Shown here in pieces: positions 11,914 through 23,095 of a DNA stretch of 64,000 nucleotides. Below the pieces are notes generated by a model. It searched no databases and was not told the DNA's origin. It saw only the letters and a program-made list of their open reading frames with translations. Made by a program: the position numbers and the translations under genes. This DNA is from Cordia subcordata (Eukaryota; Streptophyta; Magnoliopsida; Boraginales; Cordiaceae): contig JAPTOF010000001.1 in assembly GCA_028554755.1 (NCBI GenBank), positions 6,368,501-6,432,500 of the forward strand. Reading direction: 5' to 3'. The first letter of the stretch is position 1; each line of letters opens with the position of its first letter.

Positions 11914-13091
11914 TTGCCAATAAGTTCAGCCCAAGAGTTCTTACGGCGTTGTCACATTGTGTCGTGTGCGTTGCTCCTCCGTTCATCTGACTAATACCAT
12001 TCAAAGATTGATGTCTGTCAGTTGGATAGAAGAATAATTCCCATTGTGTTGGGTTTCAGTAGATCTTTGCAAGTTGAGAATAAGATGTATGATGATTGTA
12101 CGTTAACAATATAATTAATAATAAAGTTAAATAAATAATTTATTGTTATTATTATTTAAATTTGTGCATAGCTTTTTGATATTATAGCTATTAAATTTAT
12201 AATAAAATAACGTGAACCGTTATTGTTATTTAAGTTTTCTTTTTAATCTCAGTTGTTTAAGACAATCAGAGTTTTCATTTTCTATAAAAGAAACTAATGA
12301 AATGCATTTACCTTTTGAAAATGAAATTAATTTTTTTCTTTAGTGTTTACCAATCAACAAATTTAATGAAAATCACCTTATTTAGGCTAATTCTCGTAAG
12401 ACTACCTTGGCTAAACATCTACTTTGGACCCTGACTTTATTAAGACAGACCTCAAGCCGTCGAGGTTGGGTTTTAAATATTTTTCGAGTTCTTATGAGAA
12501 GTCGAGAAGTTTGTCTAGAATCTTGTGTTTTTGTATTTTTAATTAAGTAAACTTATAACTGTGAGCAATGTACAAAAAGAAAGGCATTAAAAAAAAAAAA
12601 GAGTGATATTATTAAAATCTCCATCGTGCAAGCAAAGGAGTACTTGGTCGACTACAATGTTATGCTAAGTTAGACAACTGGTAATTACTTGTAGGAAAGT
12701 AAACTACACTAAGAAAGTAGGTAAAGCTAAGCCATAGGCTATACCAAGTTTGGTACGGTTAAACTAAACTAAGCTACATTACTACTACTTTACACTATGC
12801 TACTCTAGGCTAGGAATGTAAAGAAAAATAAAAGAAATTTGGGAAGGATTGATGAGTTGTATGGTCATTTGATCTCTTTTTCATATTGTTTCTTCCCTTT
12901 TATAATAACTACAATTTTGTAATCATTCATCTTCTTTGTTTTCTACTCATGATCTCTTGGTAACTGCCCATTAGCAAATCAATTTGGTAACCTTCGTAAC
13001 TACTTCATTTCATTTCTTTTCATAGTTTCTTTTTATTTTTTTCTCATACAAATAAAGCATATATCTTTTTACCTGTAGTAAAATATTATCC
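11914..13091. other. AT-rich intergenic DNA
   Basis: No gene or clear repeat family recognised. A poly(A) run sits near 12590. Confidence 0.4.
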
Positions 13092-13593
13092 TGTGGATGC
13101 CGATTATCCAATGCCAATTTGGTTCTTAGGACCTTATATGTGGATGCCGGTTATCCAATGCCAATTGAATTCTTAGGACCTTATAAAAATGAGAAGTACC
13201 ATATTCCCAATTTCCAACAATTAGCAACATTCAGGACTCATAATGAAATTTTCAATTACTATCACTCCAGTTTGAGAACTACAATTGAAAGAATTTTGGT
13301 GTTTGGAAGAAAAGATTCAAAATTTTGTGTACCATGCCGCAATATTCTTATGACACACAAGCGTGACTTATCATATGTAATATGGCTATTCGTAACTTCT
13401 GTCTAGACATGCGATAGATGTAGATTCAAAGATGCAAATTATAGAGCAAAAGGAAGATGATGAACAAGATGAAGAAATGGGACTAGATTATATTGTCGCA
13501 AAAGAAGATTTGAGAAGTGCACGAACTCAACAGGCTATGGAGGTCTTACGTGATTGTATTAGGGATAGGTTGGTACGTGATAGGAATAATTGA
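13092..13593 (+). pseudogene. PIF/Harbinger transposase C-terminal remnant
   Basis: The translation resembles the C-terminal part of DDE_Tnp_4 / HARBI1 (ALP1-like) transposases: DAGYPMP, FLGPYKNEKYH, then NEIFNYYHSSLRTTIER with the expected catalytic Glu position, then an acidic tail EDDEQDEEMGLDY and RTQQAMEVLRDCIRDRL, ending at TGA 13591-13593. The frame shifts at least twice, after TIER and after the histidine-rich part. A 47-bp tandem duplication (13092-13138 and 13139-13185) further disrupts the frame. The N-terminal half and terminal repeats are not seen. It is a dead fragment. Confidence 0.75.
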
Positions 13594-15600
13594 CAAAGGA
13601 TTTCATGTTTTAATTTTTAATAGTTTCGTACACATTTTTGCATTTTGTTATTATGAATTTATTGTAACATGTTATATATTTAAATAATATGTAATTATAT
13701 TTTTTTTGTTTTGCTATTTTTTGTAATTTCTTTTATTTTTAGATAATTTATTAATTTTTTTACTTTTCTCATTTATTTTTTTACTTAATTTTTTCATTAA
13801 AAGAAGTTTCAACCAACTGTTATATAAATACTTTATTAACCAAATACTTTAACAACATTAGATTTATCCTTTTTAGTCATTTTTGTAGTTCACGTCACTT
13901 TTCTAGTAATAGGCCAAACAAGTCTAGTAACACTAAACAATACTTTTAACAAGACAAAACCAAACAGGTAACAACTTTTATTCAATAACACTTTTAATCA
14001 AAACTTTAATGCTAAAAATCTGTTGTTCAATTACTAAAATCTCACAGGTAGGCCAAACAAACGATTTATCAAATTTGAAGAAGGGGGTTGCTACAAAAAA
14101 TAGCAAAACGTGTTTAACCGTTTATAAACGGGAAATCAGAAAAGAAAAGGAATTTTTTTTATCCAGTAAGAAACATGTGAGAGTTGTTTCTGGGCACTTT
14201 AATTGTAACAGTTTTTAAAAATATTTTATGTGTTTATAAGTTCAATTAAGTCATTTTATCATTTTGGCTTTGCATAAAAGTTACCTAAAAAAAGTAAAAA
14301 AATTTAGAAGTTTCAAATTGGAGTTTTTCAGGAAAATACTTCTAAAAATTTGTTTTCATATCATGCCAATTTATTTTTCTTTTTTTCCCTTAAAAATACT
14401 ATCCTACAAACTTAAAAATTTAATATTACTCTGAAAACAACTAAAAGCTAAACTTTTAAAATACAAGGCTAAATAGTCAATGGTTTTTATTCCAAAATAT
14501 TATTATCCAAAATTTTATTACTAAAAACTCTACAACTCAACCATTAAAATTTCATAGTTGCGCCAAACAAAATCTAATGCATCAAAATTATTCTTTAGGG
14601 TGGATATTTTCTTAATTTTAATAATTTTAGTAGTAATCTCAGCTCATTTGATTTTTTTTTTTTCAAGTATTTAGCTTTGGGTTACCAGTTTTATCGATTT
14701 GGTTGATCCCAACAATTCTAAGTCCAATAATAGTTCTCAACAAAGTCATTGCTTGAATATTACATATGCATTGTATTTTTAAAGTTCTCATCAACTCTAT
14801 GCTAATAGTATCTTTTACATGGTAACAAGATCACATTTGATGTGCAAGCACTAGAGGTTTGAGTTTATTAATATCAAATCGAAAATTTGAAGTAATTAGT
14901 TGACATAGCAATAAACAGAAAATGCACATATTTAACTGGAAAAGAATAATGTAAAGGCCTTGAGATTGTGAAAAAATTATGTGACAAACCTCATCGAGAA
15001 ATTTTAATTTTCGCGGCAAACCACACCACTATAAAGTACCTCTGCAATCGAACTTGATAAAATTTGACTGCTCAACCATTGTTTTATTATTTTGATTATT
15101 TCATTACTTGACTCCAAAAAAGATTAGTCCTCTCAGTTACATTCAACGATATTCTCAATTCTACTTACGACATGTAAAATTAAAAAGTGTCGTTTATATG
15201 ATACACTATCATGATAATCCCATTTTTCCTAATATGTTTTTTTTTGTAATCTTTTTCTTCTTTTTTCTTTTTTTGATTGTGATAAAAAGTAGCTACATGA
15301 TATACTATTACAAAAGTAAATGACTTTACAAAATTGTGATTTAAAGTTATTATTAAAAGATGAAATTGTAAAACAACAAACTTGAAGCACCTTCGAAATA
15401 ACAACACGTCCAAAAATAAAAAGCAGAGAATTCATATGGTACCCCTTAGGGGTTGAGGAACCGTAGCAGATTTTGGTAAGAAAGGTTTCCATCATCTTGC
15501 CAATCCGAACCTCAAGAAAACCAAAATAAAATTAAAGCATGCAAGAAGAAAAGGTGACCGCAATTGAAATGGGCCCCACCAAAATCCTCTCTTCACATTA
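13594..15600. other. AT-rich intergenic DNA with MITE-like debris
   Basis: No gene is recognised. Phrases such as GCCAAACAAA near 13915, 14052 and 14565 look like eroded ends of small DNA transposons, but no complete element with a target duplication could be delimited. Confidence 0.3.
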
Positions 15601-15612
15601 TTATATATATAT
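15601..15612 (+). promoter_or_regulatory. Candidate TATA box of the SERF/zinc-finger gene
   Basis: The string TTATATATATA lies about 135 bases before the ATG at 15742. A (GC)n(AC)n run at 15678-15705 then falls in the probable 5' leader. Position is plausible; activity is inferred. Confidence 0.4.
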
Positions 15613-15677
15613 TTTTCCCACATCACACCTCCTCTGTTTTTACGCACAGACGCACATTTGACCACAAAAAGGGGAAT

Positions 15678-15705
15678 CGCGCGCGCGCACACACACACAC
15701 ACACA
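15678..15705. repeat. (GC)n(AC)n microsatellite in the 5' leader
   Basis: CGCGCGCGC passes directly into an AC run about 40 bases before the start codon at 15742. Confidence 0.85.
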
Positions 15706-15741
15706 GACATCTGCAAAGGAAAGATCCATTAATCAAGAAGG

Positions 15742-18576
15742 ATGACAAGAGGAAAGCAAAAGATCGATGCTCAAAGACGAAACGCAGAGAGGCAGCAAAA
15801 GCAGAAAGGGTCTCAGCTCGAGGCGCGTGCTGTTGGCCTCAAAGTCACCTGCCCCATTTGCAAAGTAATAATTTTTTTTTTCTCCCGTTAGTTATGTCAA
15901 ATTTTTTCATTTATTCATTAATTTATTTTGGGATGATGAGATGGGTGCTAAAAGTGCAAACTTTGCTTCGTGTTTTGATCTGGGTATCTGTTGTTTTATT
16001 GATCAATGTGCAAAGATTGTACTTTTTTTGGATGTTACTATCTCTATAATGAAATTGCTTTTTTTTTTTAATAATTTAATTGGTTTTCTCGATGATATCT
16101 ATGCACGATGAGTTTAATAGATTTTTTTTCCTTTTATTTTTGTGAGCGTGGCAAATGGGATTGCTGTGTTGTTCGATAGAGATGTTTGTTTCTGGAACTT
16201 CAACCTCAAGATTAACTATTTAACAAGCGAGAAATTTGAACATTGTACCATGGGCTTAACTGTCATTGGACTGGGTGTGACCTTATTGGAATTATTATAT
16301 TGGCGTAAAAGGAAATTCCTCACGCTATTTAATGTAGTAATTTTACTTTATTTTTAGTGATTTAAGTAGGGTATTGGTAATGGGTTTGCTTAGGTATCAT
16401 CAGCAGTTATTATATCAGGACGGCTTGGTGACATTTTATTATTTGTGGATAAGTGATTGCTTTTTTTTTTTTTTTCCAGTTCTAGAGATACGTCGAAGAA
16501 ACTAGGAGAATGATGAAACCTTTATTATTACTTGGATCTAGAAAGTTGATCTAATATATGTAGTTGTTTTGGAGTTTTATGGATAAGGGATATATTCGTT
16601 GATGTTCTGTCTGCTGAATCACTAGTTGGTTAGTAGCTCGGTTCTGTTGGAATCCAACTTTGGTTATGGAATGTCAAGTAGTTTCTCTGACTATGGCTGC
16701 TTGCTGGTAGTATCTTCTGCTTTAGATCCGAGTCCCATGAGCAGGATGATATGAGAGAGACAGAACAGCTTATCTAGGTACTCATTGGCATTATGGGATG
16801 CTTGAAATAAAAGCTTGTATGTGATTAAATATTAGTAAGATCCCAGAAGAGATAAACCAAGGGAAACAGTGAGAGATAGAATGCTCGGATTTCACTTATA
16901 TAACGAATTGGGATAACATTCTGAAAATTTCATTGACTGGTCATTTGTCGAGAAAGAGGATATATTCTGGCTTGTTCATAAGCTTCCTGCTCTAACTTCA
17001 TTCTGGTGATGCTTTTCTCATCTTTTCTCATCTTAAGAGAGTGAAACGGTTAGATATGACTTATTTAAAGAGTTAGGGTAACATTGTGAAAATTCATTGA
17101 CTGGTCATTTGGGTGTGAAAGAGGAACTTTTAAGATTGTTTATGAGCTTCTTCTCTAGCTTCCTTTTGGTGATGCTTTTCTCAACTGAAACATAATCTTA
17201 AGGAATGCTTGGATCTAACTTATTTAAAGAACTAGGGTAACATTCTGAAAATTTTGTTGACTGGTCATTTGGCTGACAAAGATGTAATTTCTAGCTCGTC
17301 TTCTCTAACTTTATGGTCATAAGCGTCCTTCTCTAAATTCATTTTGATGATGCTTTTCATAACTGACACATAAACTTACAATCTCTTGGTCTGATGCTAT
17401 ATCTCTGAGATCTATTTTTGTGTTTAGTCCTATTTTCGGAAAGTTGGAATTGTGTTAGATAAATACAAGGGACCGATAGTAGTAGAAAAAAATGAAGCTA
17501 TATGCCTCTTTTAGCTTGTTATAGCCAAGGTTTTGTGAGTTGCTAGATAGATGTCCTAATATTACTCATAAAGTTAGACTCTTTGGTTAATCAGCTGCTA
17601 GTTGCGTCTTTTGGTACTTTTGGGCGTAACCAATGAGACCAAGTGTGTGAAGGTTATGATAGTGCTGACAATCCTATGATGTAGTAGCCCAGGAAGATAT
17701 TGGTAGTGGAAAGTTGTTTTGCTTAGAGTTTTAGCATTTGGCAGAGCAAGCATCGTTAGATACTCGTACATTAACTAGATCCTCCATATGCTTCCTCGTA
17801 GGAAACTAAATGGAATCTGCTTATTGTTTTATTCTGGCTACAGTTGATTCTCACCATGAAAGTTCGAAGTACCACTTGCTTACATTTAATTATGTGGCTC
17901 TTGACTTAAAGGCTTACATCTGGGGATTTTCTGCCGAAGTATATAACAAAGAGCTGGTGCAGAATTTTATAAGATGTTGCCACTGTCTTCAACACATGAT
18001 ATTAGTTTATTTTTAGGCTGTTATCTTTTTGTTTCTATCGGCACTTGAATTCTCATCACTTCTTTTGGTCTCTGGTTGCCTTTTTGGTTGCTGACTTACA
18101 GCCAGATAAAATTTAGGAAGCCGCAATAAAGCATAATTCTTTGAGGCCTCCAAACTTGTCAAGCAAATCTTTAGTTATTAACTTCATGAAAGTGATACTG
18201 ATTCATACCTCATACATAAAGACATTATCAATGTGGAAGTTTGAAGTAACAGTTTTTTTGGTTGAACTGCATGGGCTTCTATATTTCTTTTCTTCTCCCT
18301 TATGTCCAAGTCCACTCTATCCAGTCTTCCTCTTTTCCTAATGCACCTCCTTTGTTAGCTTTCCTTTTCATTCTCATTGTTTTTTACTCACGATCGGGAC
18401 ATGTTGAAGAGATATTGATAATACTATATGTGGAGTACATAAGAACCCTTTTCTATGAATCTATCTGTTATCTGAGATTATTTGATTTTCAGGTGCAGCT
18501 AGCAAATCATAATCAGCTCCGTGATCACTATTCTTCCAAGCATCCAAAAGAAAAGCCACCAAGCGTTTCAGCGTGA
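15742..18576 (+). CDS. SERF/4F5-type small zinc-finger protein (ZNF706-like), two exons
   Basis: Exon 1 is 15742-15864 (41 codons) and exon 2 is 18493-18576 (27 codons plus stop), joined in phase 0 across a GT-AG intron of 2628 bases. The 68-residue product starts MTRGKQKIDAQRRNAERQQK, the basic N-terminus of the SERF/4F5 family, followed by KGSQLEARAVGLKV. It ends in one C2H2 finger with Cys37, Cys40, His53 and His58 (CX2C-X12-HX4H) and the tail HPKEKPP. The length fits the plant and ZNF706-like family. The intron falls immediately after the second cysteine pair, so each exon alone encodes half a finger. Small basic proteins of this group are cytosolic or nuclear and some modulate protein aggregation; the role here is not established. 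The exon joining is inferred from frame, splice sites and family alignment. Confidence 0.88.
15865..18492 (+). other. Intron of the SERF/zinc-finger gene
   Basis: It starts GTAATA and ends in a pyrimidine-rich TTTGATTTTCAG. Three diverged repeats lie inside: strings like GAAAATTTCATTGACTGGTCATTTG recur near 16923, 17089 and 17237, each followed by GATGCTTTTCTCA-like text. This suggests a local tandem array of about 150 bases. No second gene is seen inside. Confidence 0.7.
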
Positions 18577-18681
18577 CAGTTTTCTATCTGGAAAGCTACT
18601 TGCTTGTATTTTCAGAAAATCATAACTGTAATTCTGATTGCTGGACATCTGAGCCAAATGCATAGAGCTCTGCTTTCTGTT

Positions 18682-18687
18682 AATAAA
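18682..18687 (+). terminator. AATAAA polyadenylation signal
   Basis: A canonical AATAAA lies about 105 bases after the stop codon of the zinc-finger gene. Confidence 0.6.
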
Positions 18688-19040
18688 ATATTAAACATTT
18701 CACTATGTACTCCTTCCTATTCTTGTTGTTAACAACACATGCATGCACATCAAGAAAGCGTCGTGCGAGGACTAAAAAGACGGTGAAGATGATGCCTCCG
18801 GATCAGAAGTAAACAAGGAGCATCTGTCTGTGTGTCTTGGTATCTTGGTAAGGGGGTCATTTATGAGAAGATTTGCTGGCAGACATCGTGTATTATCCGT
18901 GTAACGTGATTATTATTAGTGTGCAAGTTATCTGTCTAACATACATATGTTGGTTACTCATTTTGAAGCCCAATCTCGTGAGTTAACTTCCTTTAATCCC
19001 TAGTACCTTGGATTTTGGAAATGAACTATACCCCATCTAA

Positions 19041-19270
19041 CGGCTCGTTTGGGTTTATTTTTTTTAAAAGCGTTTTTTTTAATAACTTTTGAAAAATAAT
19101 TTTTTTTAGAAACTGAAAATTTTGGTTTCTAAAAAAAGTTGTATTTGAGTTTTTTGTAAATTTTTAGCTTTTTTAGTAGTCAAATTAAGAAGCTATTACA
19201 AATTTAATATAACTTTTTAAGAAAAAAAAAAGTATTTTTTTTTGAAAAAAAATTCAATCCAAACAGGCCC
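19041..19270. mobile_element. Tourist-like MITE (TAA target duplication)
   Basis: A 230-bp element whose ends are imperfect inverted repeats (CGGCTCGTTTGGGTT against AATCCAAACAGGCCC). It is flanked by TAA at 19038-19040 and 19271-19273, the target preference of PIF/Harbinger MITEs. The interior resembles the MITE at 36680-36885 (shared GAAACTGAAAATT-like and ATAACTTTTTAAG strings), so both belong to one family. It is non-coding. Confidence 0.78.
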
Positions 19271-19914
19271 TAAAGCATATACTTTTGCTTCGACTCCCAC
19301 TCTTTGTCCCACTAATTGTGGTTGGACTAGAGCCTAAACAGGTTAGTGCTTTGCCGGATCCAGGAAAAGCGGATTAAGCTATTGCAGGAGAACGCTCAAA
19401 TAGCTTCTTTTCATTGGCAAATTTTGCCATACTTTTACAAAGTGGTCCTTCGTTTAGTATTATGTTTTTTCACATTAAAAAAAAAATACTAGTTTATGCA
19501 GGCACCCATGCTTTCTCTCTCTCTTCTCCTTTCTTTCTCTTTGTTTTCTAACTCGTCTCTCTCTTCTTCTCTTCTTTTCTTTTTTGTTTTACCGGTGATA
19601 TCACCGATCATCTCACTCCAAATAAATATCACTATAAAATTCACTTTTCTCCTCTGATCGTAATAATATGTACTATGTCTAGGAAAAGCTCCCAAGTGTT
19701 GATCTATTATTAAAGCCCATTGTCTTTTTTCTCATGCCAGCGAAGATTCTAGTATTATCTTGCCGCGTCGCAACTACCAATCTCTTCCTCTCCTAATTGC
19801 GATTCTAATCATACCTTCCATGCGACATTTAGACACTCCAAACTTAATCCGCCATTAAAGCTCACCTCGACTTTCACGTATGCAGATCTGTGTTGTGTTT
19901 TGTGTTTGTGTGTA

Positions 19915-20335
19915 TGAAAGCAGTGAACAAATAGTTGTGGTATAATAAACAAATATTTGATATATATGATAGTTATTGAATAAATAGTTATAGGGTAATG
20001 AGCAAATATATGTCAACAATTGTGTGTATCTGTGTATGAGAACAGTGAACAAATAGTTGTGGAGTACTGAACAAACAGTTGTGGAGTACTAAACAAACAA
20101 TTGTAGAGTATTGAATAAAAAGTCAATGAACAAACAATTGAGGGGTATTGAGCAAACAGTTATACGTTACTGAACAAATAGTCAATGAACAAACAGTTGT
20201 AGAATACTGAACAAATTGTCATTGCACAAACAGTTGTATGGTACTAAATAAACATTTGTAGGGCACTGAACAAATAATCAGTGAACAAACAGTTATGGGA
20301 TATTGAACAAACAGTTGTAAAGTACTGAATAAACA
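19915..20335. repeat. Degenerate minisatellite (GAACAAACAGTTGT units)
   Basis: The motif GAACAAAYAGTTGT, usually joined by AGTACT or GGGTATT, recurs more than ten times with substitutions and variable spacing. Open frames through it are artefacts of the repeat. Confidence 0.8.
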
Positions 20336-20372
20336 AATACTGTGTGTGAACAGTAGTGCGTTACAGTAGCGT

Positions 20373-20423
20373 ATGAACAGTAGCACATACTGTTCATGTT
20401 GTATTATGGACCTGCGGGTCCAT
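20373..20423. other. Two adjacent perfect hairpins
   Basis: ATGAACAGTA (20373-20382) pairs with TACTGTTCAT (20388-20397) around a 5-base loop. ATGGACC (20406-20412) pairs with GGTCCAT (20417-20423) around a 4-base loop. They directly follow the minisatellite. Part of a transposon end is possible; no function is shown. Confidence 0.7.
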
Positions 20424-20439
20424 GATATAACTACTCTCT

Positions 20440-21023
20440 CTTCATGTTGCTAAACCGAGGTCCCAGGATTCCGAGTTAGCATGCGCTTTTTTGAAGAAAT
20501 TCAAAAAAGCCCTGCACCCATGGGCATACGGCCTAGCAGGCCTTCGCTTCCTGCTAGCCTTTTTAAGTAAACTATACTCGCAGGAGCCAAACTGGCATAC
20601 GGTTGGGTTTAGAATACTATGCTCCAGCCGTTGGATAGAATTCCGTACTCCTGCCAATGATAAACCAAAAGAAAAGAGAGAATTTTACAAAACTAAAACT
20701 CGATTTTCCTCCTGGGACCAACTTTCATTATCAAAACCTGCAATGACCGTTTCAAGTAATTAGGAGTTGCTCGTGAAATCACCCTTCTGTGTTACAAAAA
20801 TGTTGATTACATGCACCGTTTAATCGATACTATTGTACAAGTAACATGTTGGTCCCGGGGACCAAAGAGAGCTTGCCATTGTCGGCCATTGCCTGCAAGA
20901 TGTTCACTAAGGCTGGTTCTGAACAGTGAACCAAGAACAGCAAAGTGAAGAATGATGCAGGATTACATGTCTAGTCTTGACGGATACCGTAAGCTACCGC
21001 AAAAGTTGCAACATTAACACCAT
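20440..21023. other. Intergenic patch of higher GC content, origin unknown
   Basis: About 20450-20660 is visibly richer in G and C than its surroundings, with text such as GGCCTAGCAGGCCTTCGC. It codes for nothing recognisable in any frame. It could be a transposon or organellar fragment, but I cannot support either. Nothing else is seen up to the Copia insertion. Confidence 0.3.
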
Positions 21024-22128
21024 CAATCTGTTAGTTTAGAGTGCTTTAACATGAGATCAAAGCAATATTGACTCAATTTTTGAGTTAGGTCCCGCACGTC
21101 AAAAGGATCAGTAGTTGGTATCGTTACGTTCCTTGTTTCGAGTGGGTTAACATGATATATTTACATGTTAGAAAAAAATTAAAGGTGAATGAGAAATTAG
21201 CAATCAAAGTTGAGTGTGTTACTCGTTTGGTTGTTTGATTTGGTTATGTATGGGTTTGTATCCCACATAGGAAAACCATTAAACTTTTGCTCACTTTATG
21301 TATAGATTCCTTTATGAGGTGTGCCAGCGAGGCATATGGAGGGAAGACTATACATGGTAGGCATGGTACTAAACCCACCACACACGCTCGCGCGTCCGCC
21401 CACACGGCACGGCACGGCTGGGCCGGGTCGGGTCTGGGGATGCAGTGCGGGTGCGGGTGTGGGTGTGGCATGGATTTTCGCTCCGGTTTGTACTTTTTTG
21501 GGAAAAAAATACTCAAATACCTGAAGATTTTGAAGAGGACGTAACTGATACATTAAAGTTCAAGATTTAAACTCAAGCACGTTTTGTTTATTGGGCATCA
21601 AGTGAACTTATTTCTTGGGCGTTTTTGACTATTGGAGGGACATGTTTATTATTGCCTTAATTGCTTTTTAGCTGCTGCTCCTCTTTGCTCCACTATATAT
21701 AGCCGAATCCAAAAGGAGCTAAATACTAAGCATTCCCGTCCCGCATTAGTGCATTGCATAACATTCAACTGGTCTTATTTTCTTCATACAGAGATAATCC
21801 TACGCTTCTCGTTCGCTAGCTCTTGCTTCGGAGTGCTACCATAGTCAAGAGGTATAGTCGTTGATGTGTGTCATTTGTGCATGTTTGCATCTAGTTTTTG
21901 CATGCATATTTAAGGGTGTTTAGAGTATAATTGAGTACGCTTAGTATAAAGTTTATGCATATTTGTTAATATTTGTACATAATGTATTTAGGTGCATAAA
22001 TACTATACTAAGTGTTATATTCCATGTTTTAGGAGTGTTTTGGAAGGGTTCAAGCTTATGCGAGGAAGAAATGAGCTAACGGATGAAGACAGGAAGAAAA
22101 GAAATAAAGAAGAGATCATTCTGATCCA

Positions 22129-22310
22129 GCCGGTCGACTTAGAAGAAGAGCCGGTCGACCGTATAGGTCGACCGGCCGCTCCAGAGAATAAAAGTTGAAG
22201 CCGGTCGAGTTCCTCAAGAAGCCGGTCGACCGGCTAGGTCGACCGGCCAGTCCTGATAGCATCATGATTGAAGCCGGTCGAGCAAAAAAGAGGAGCCGGT
22301 CGACCGGCTG
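22129..22310. repeat. Palindrome-rich triplicate repeat (GCCGGTCGACC) in the solo LTR
   Basis: Three units start at 22129, 22200 and 22273. Each has a GCCGGTCGA followed about 21 bases later by GCCGGTCGACC, and the first two continue to a reverse-complement GGTCGACCGGCC. The core GGTCGACC is a perfect palindrome, so each unit can fold. Confidence 0.85.
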
Positions 22311-22837
22311 TGCGCTGAAGAAATCCATAAAAAGCTCGTTTCAGCTCATTTTCAGGGGAGGAACTTTTATTTCTTCAATCCTAATAAACCCTAACCCTTT
22401 GCCCACTTCACAAAACACCCTAAACCACCATCTAAACCCCACACCAAGCTAGGATTGAAGCATTAGACAAAGATTTGAAGGATTTGTACGGATTTGGAAG
22501 CAAGAATTTAGGGAAGTTCTTCTTGTTCTTTCTCTATTTCTTGTAAATATGTTGCTAGATTAGGCTAGATTTAGGGTTGATTGTTGTTGTATATTAGATT
22601 AGGGCTTTGAATAATGGATTTGTGTAGATCTTTGGCTCTTAATACATGTTTATTTACATAAATTTATGGCATGATTCAATATGTCTATGTATTGAAAATC
22701 AAACATGTCTATGTGTTTGTTAAAATACCTAAGTGAATATGCCTGTGTTATTTGTGCTTCAACTGCTCTTATCTACTTATTTGGGTGATGTGATTGTGCT
22801 TAATCTCATGGCTTTGCTTAGTAGAGTAGGCTTTAGC

Positions 22838-23095
22838 TTTAAATCCAGCTAATAGGTTACATGCTTTGCTTAGTCGAGTTCAGGTGCTAGTCCTTGGCTT
22901 TAAATCCAGCCAAGCGGATAAGTTAACCTAGACTAGAGTATCCCTCACTCACGTTAGTGTTGGTTAATCGAGCTTTAATATCACGTAGTGTTTAGGTGCT
23001 AGTCCTTGGCTTTAAATCCAGCCAAGAGGATAAGTTCTAAACACGGATTGCGTAGGCTAGGAGGGATTGGCCTTTAGCTTTAAATCCAGCTAACG
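22838..23095. repeat. Four dispersed copies of CTTTAAATCCAGC in the solo LTR
   Basis: Copies lie near 22838, 22899, 23010 and 23079. The middle two share a longer unit including GGTGCTAGTCCTTGG. Confidence 0.75.

Noticed and set aside
15564..16049. 161-residue plus-strand open frame
   Set aside because: It overlaps exon 1 of the zinc-finger gene in another frame, includes the AC microsatellite and runs into the intron.
19915..20335. A CRISPR-like array
   Set aside because: Units vary in sequence and spacing and are contiguous, without unique spacers; it is a plant minisatellite in nuclear DNA.
22838..23095. A CRISPR-like or satellite array
   Set aside because: Only four short copies at irregular spacing within an LTR; internal repeats of the element.
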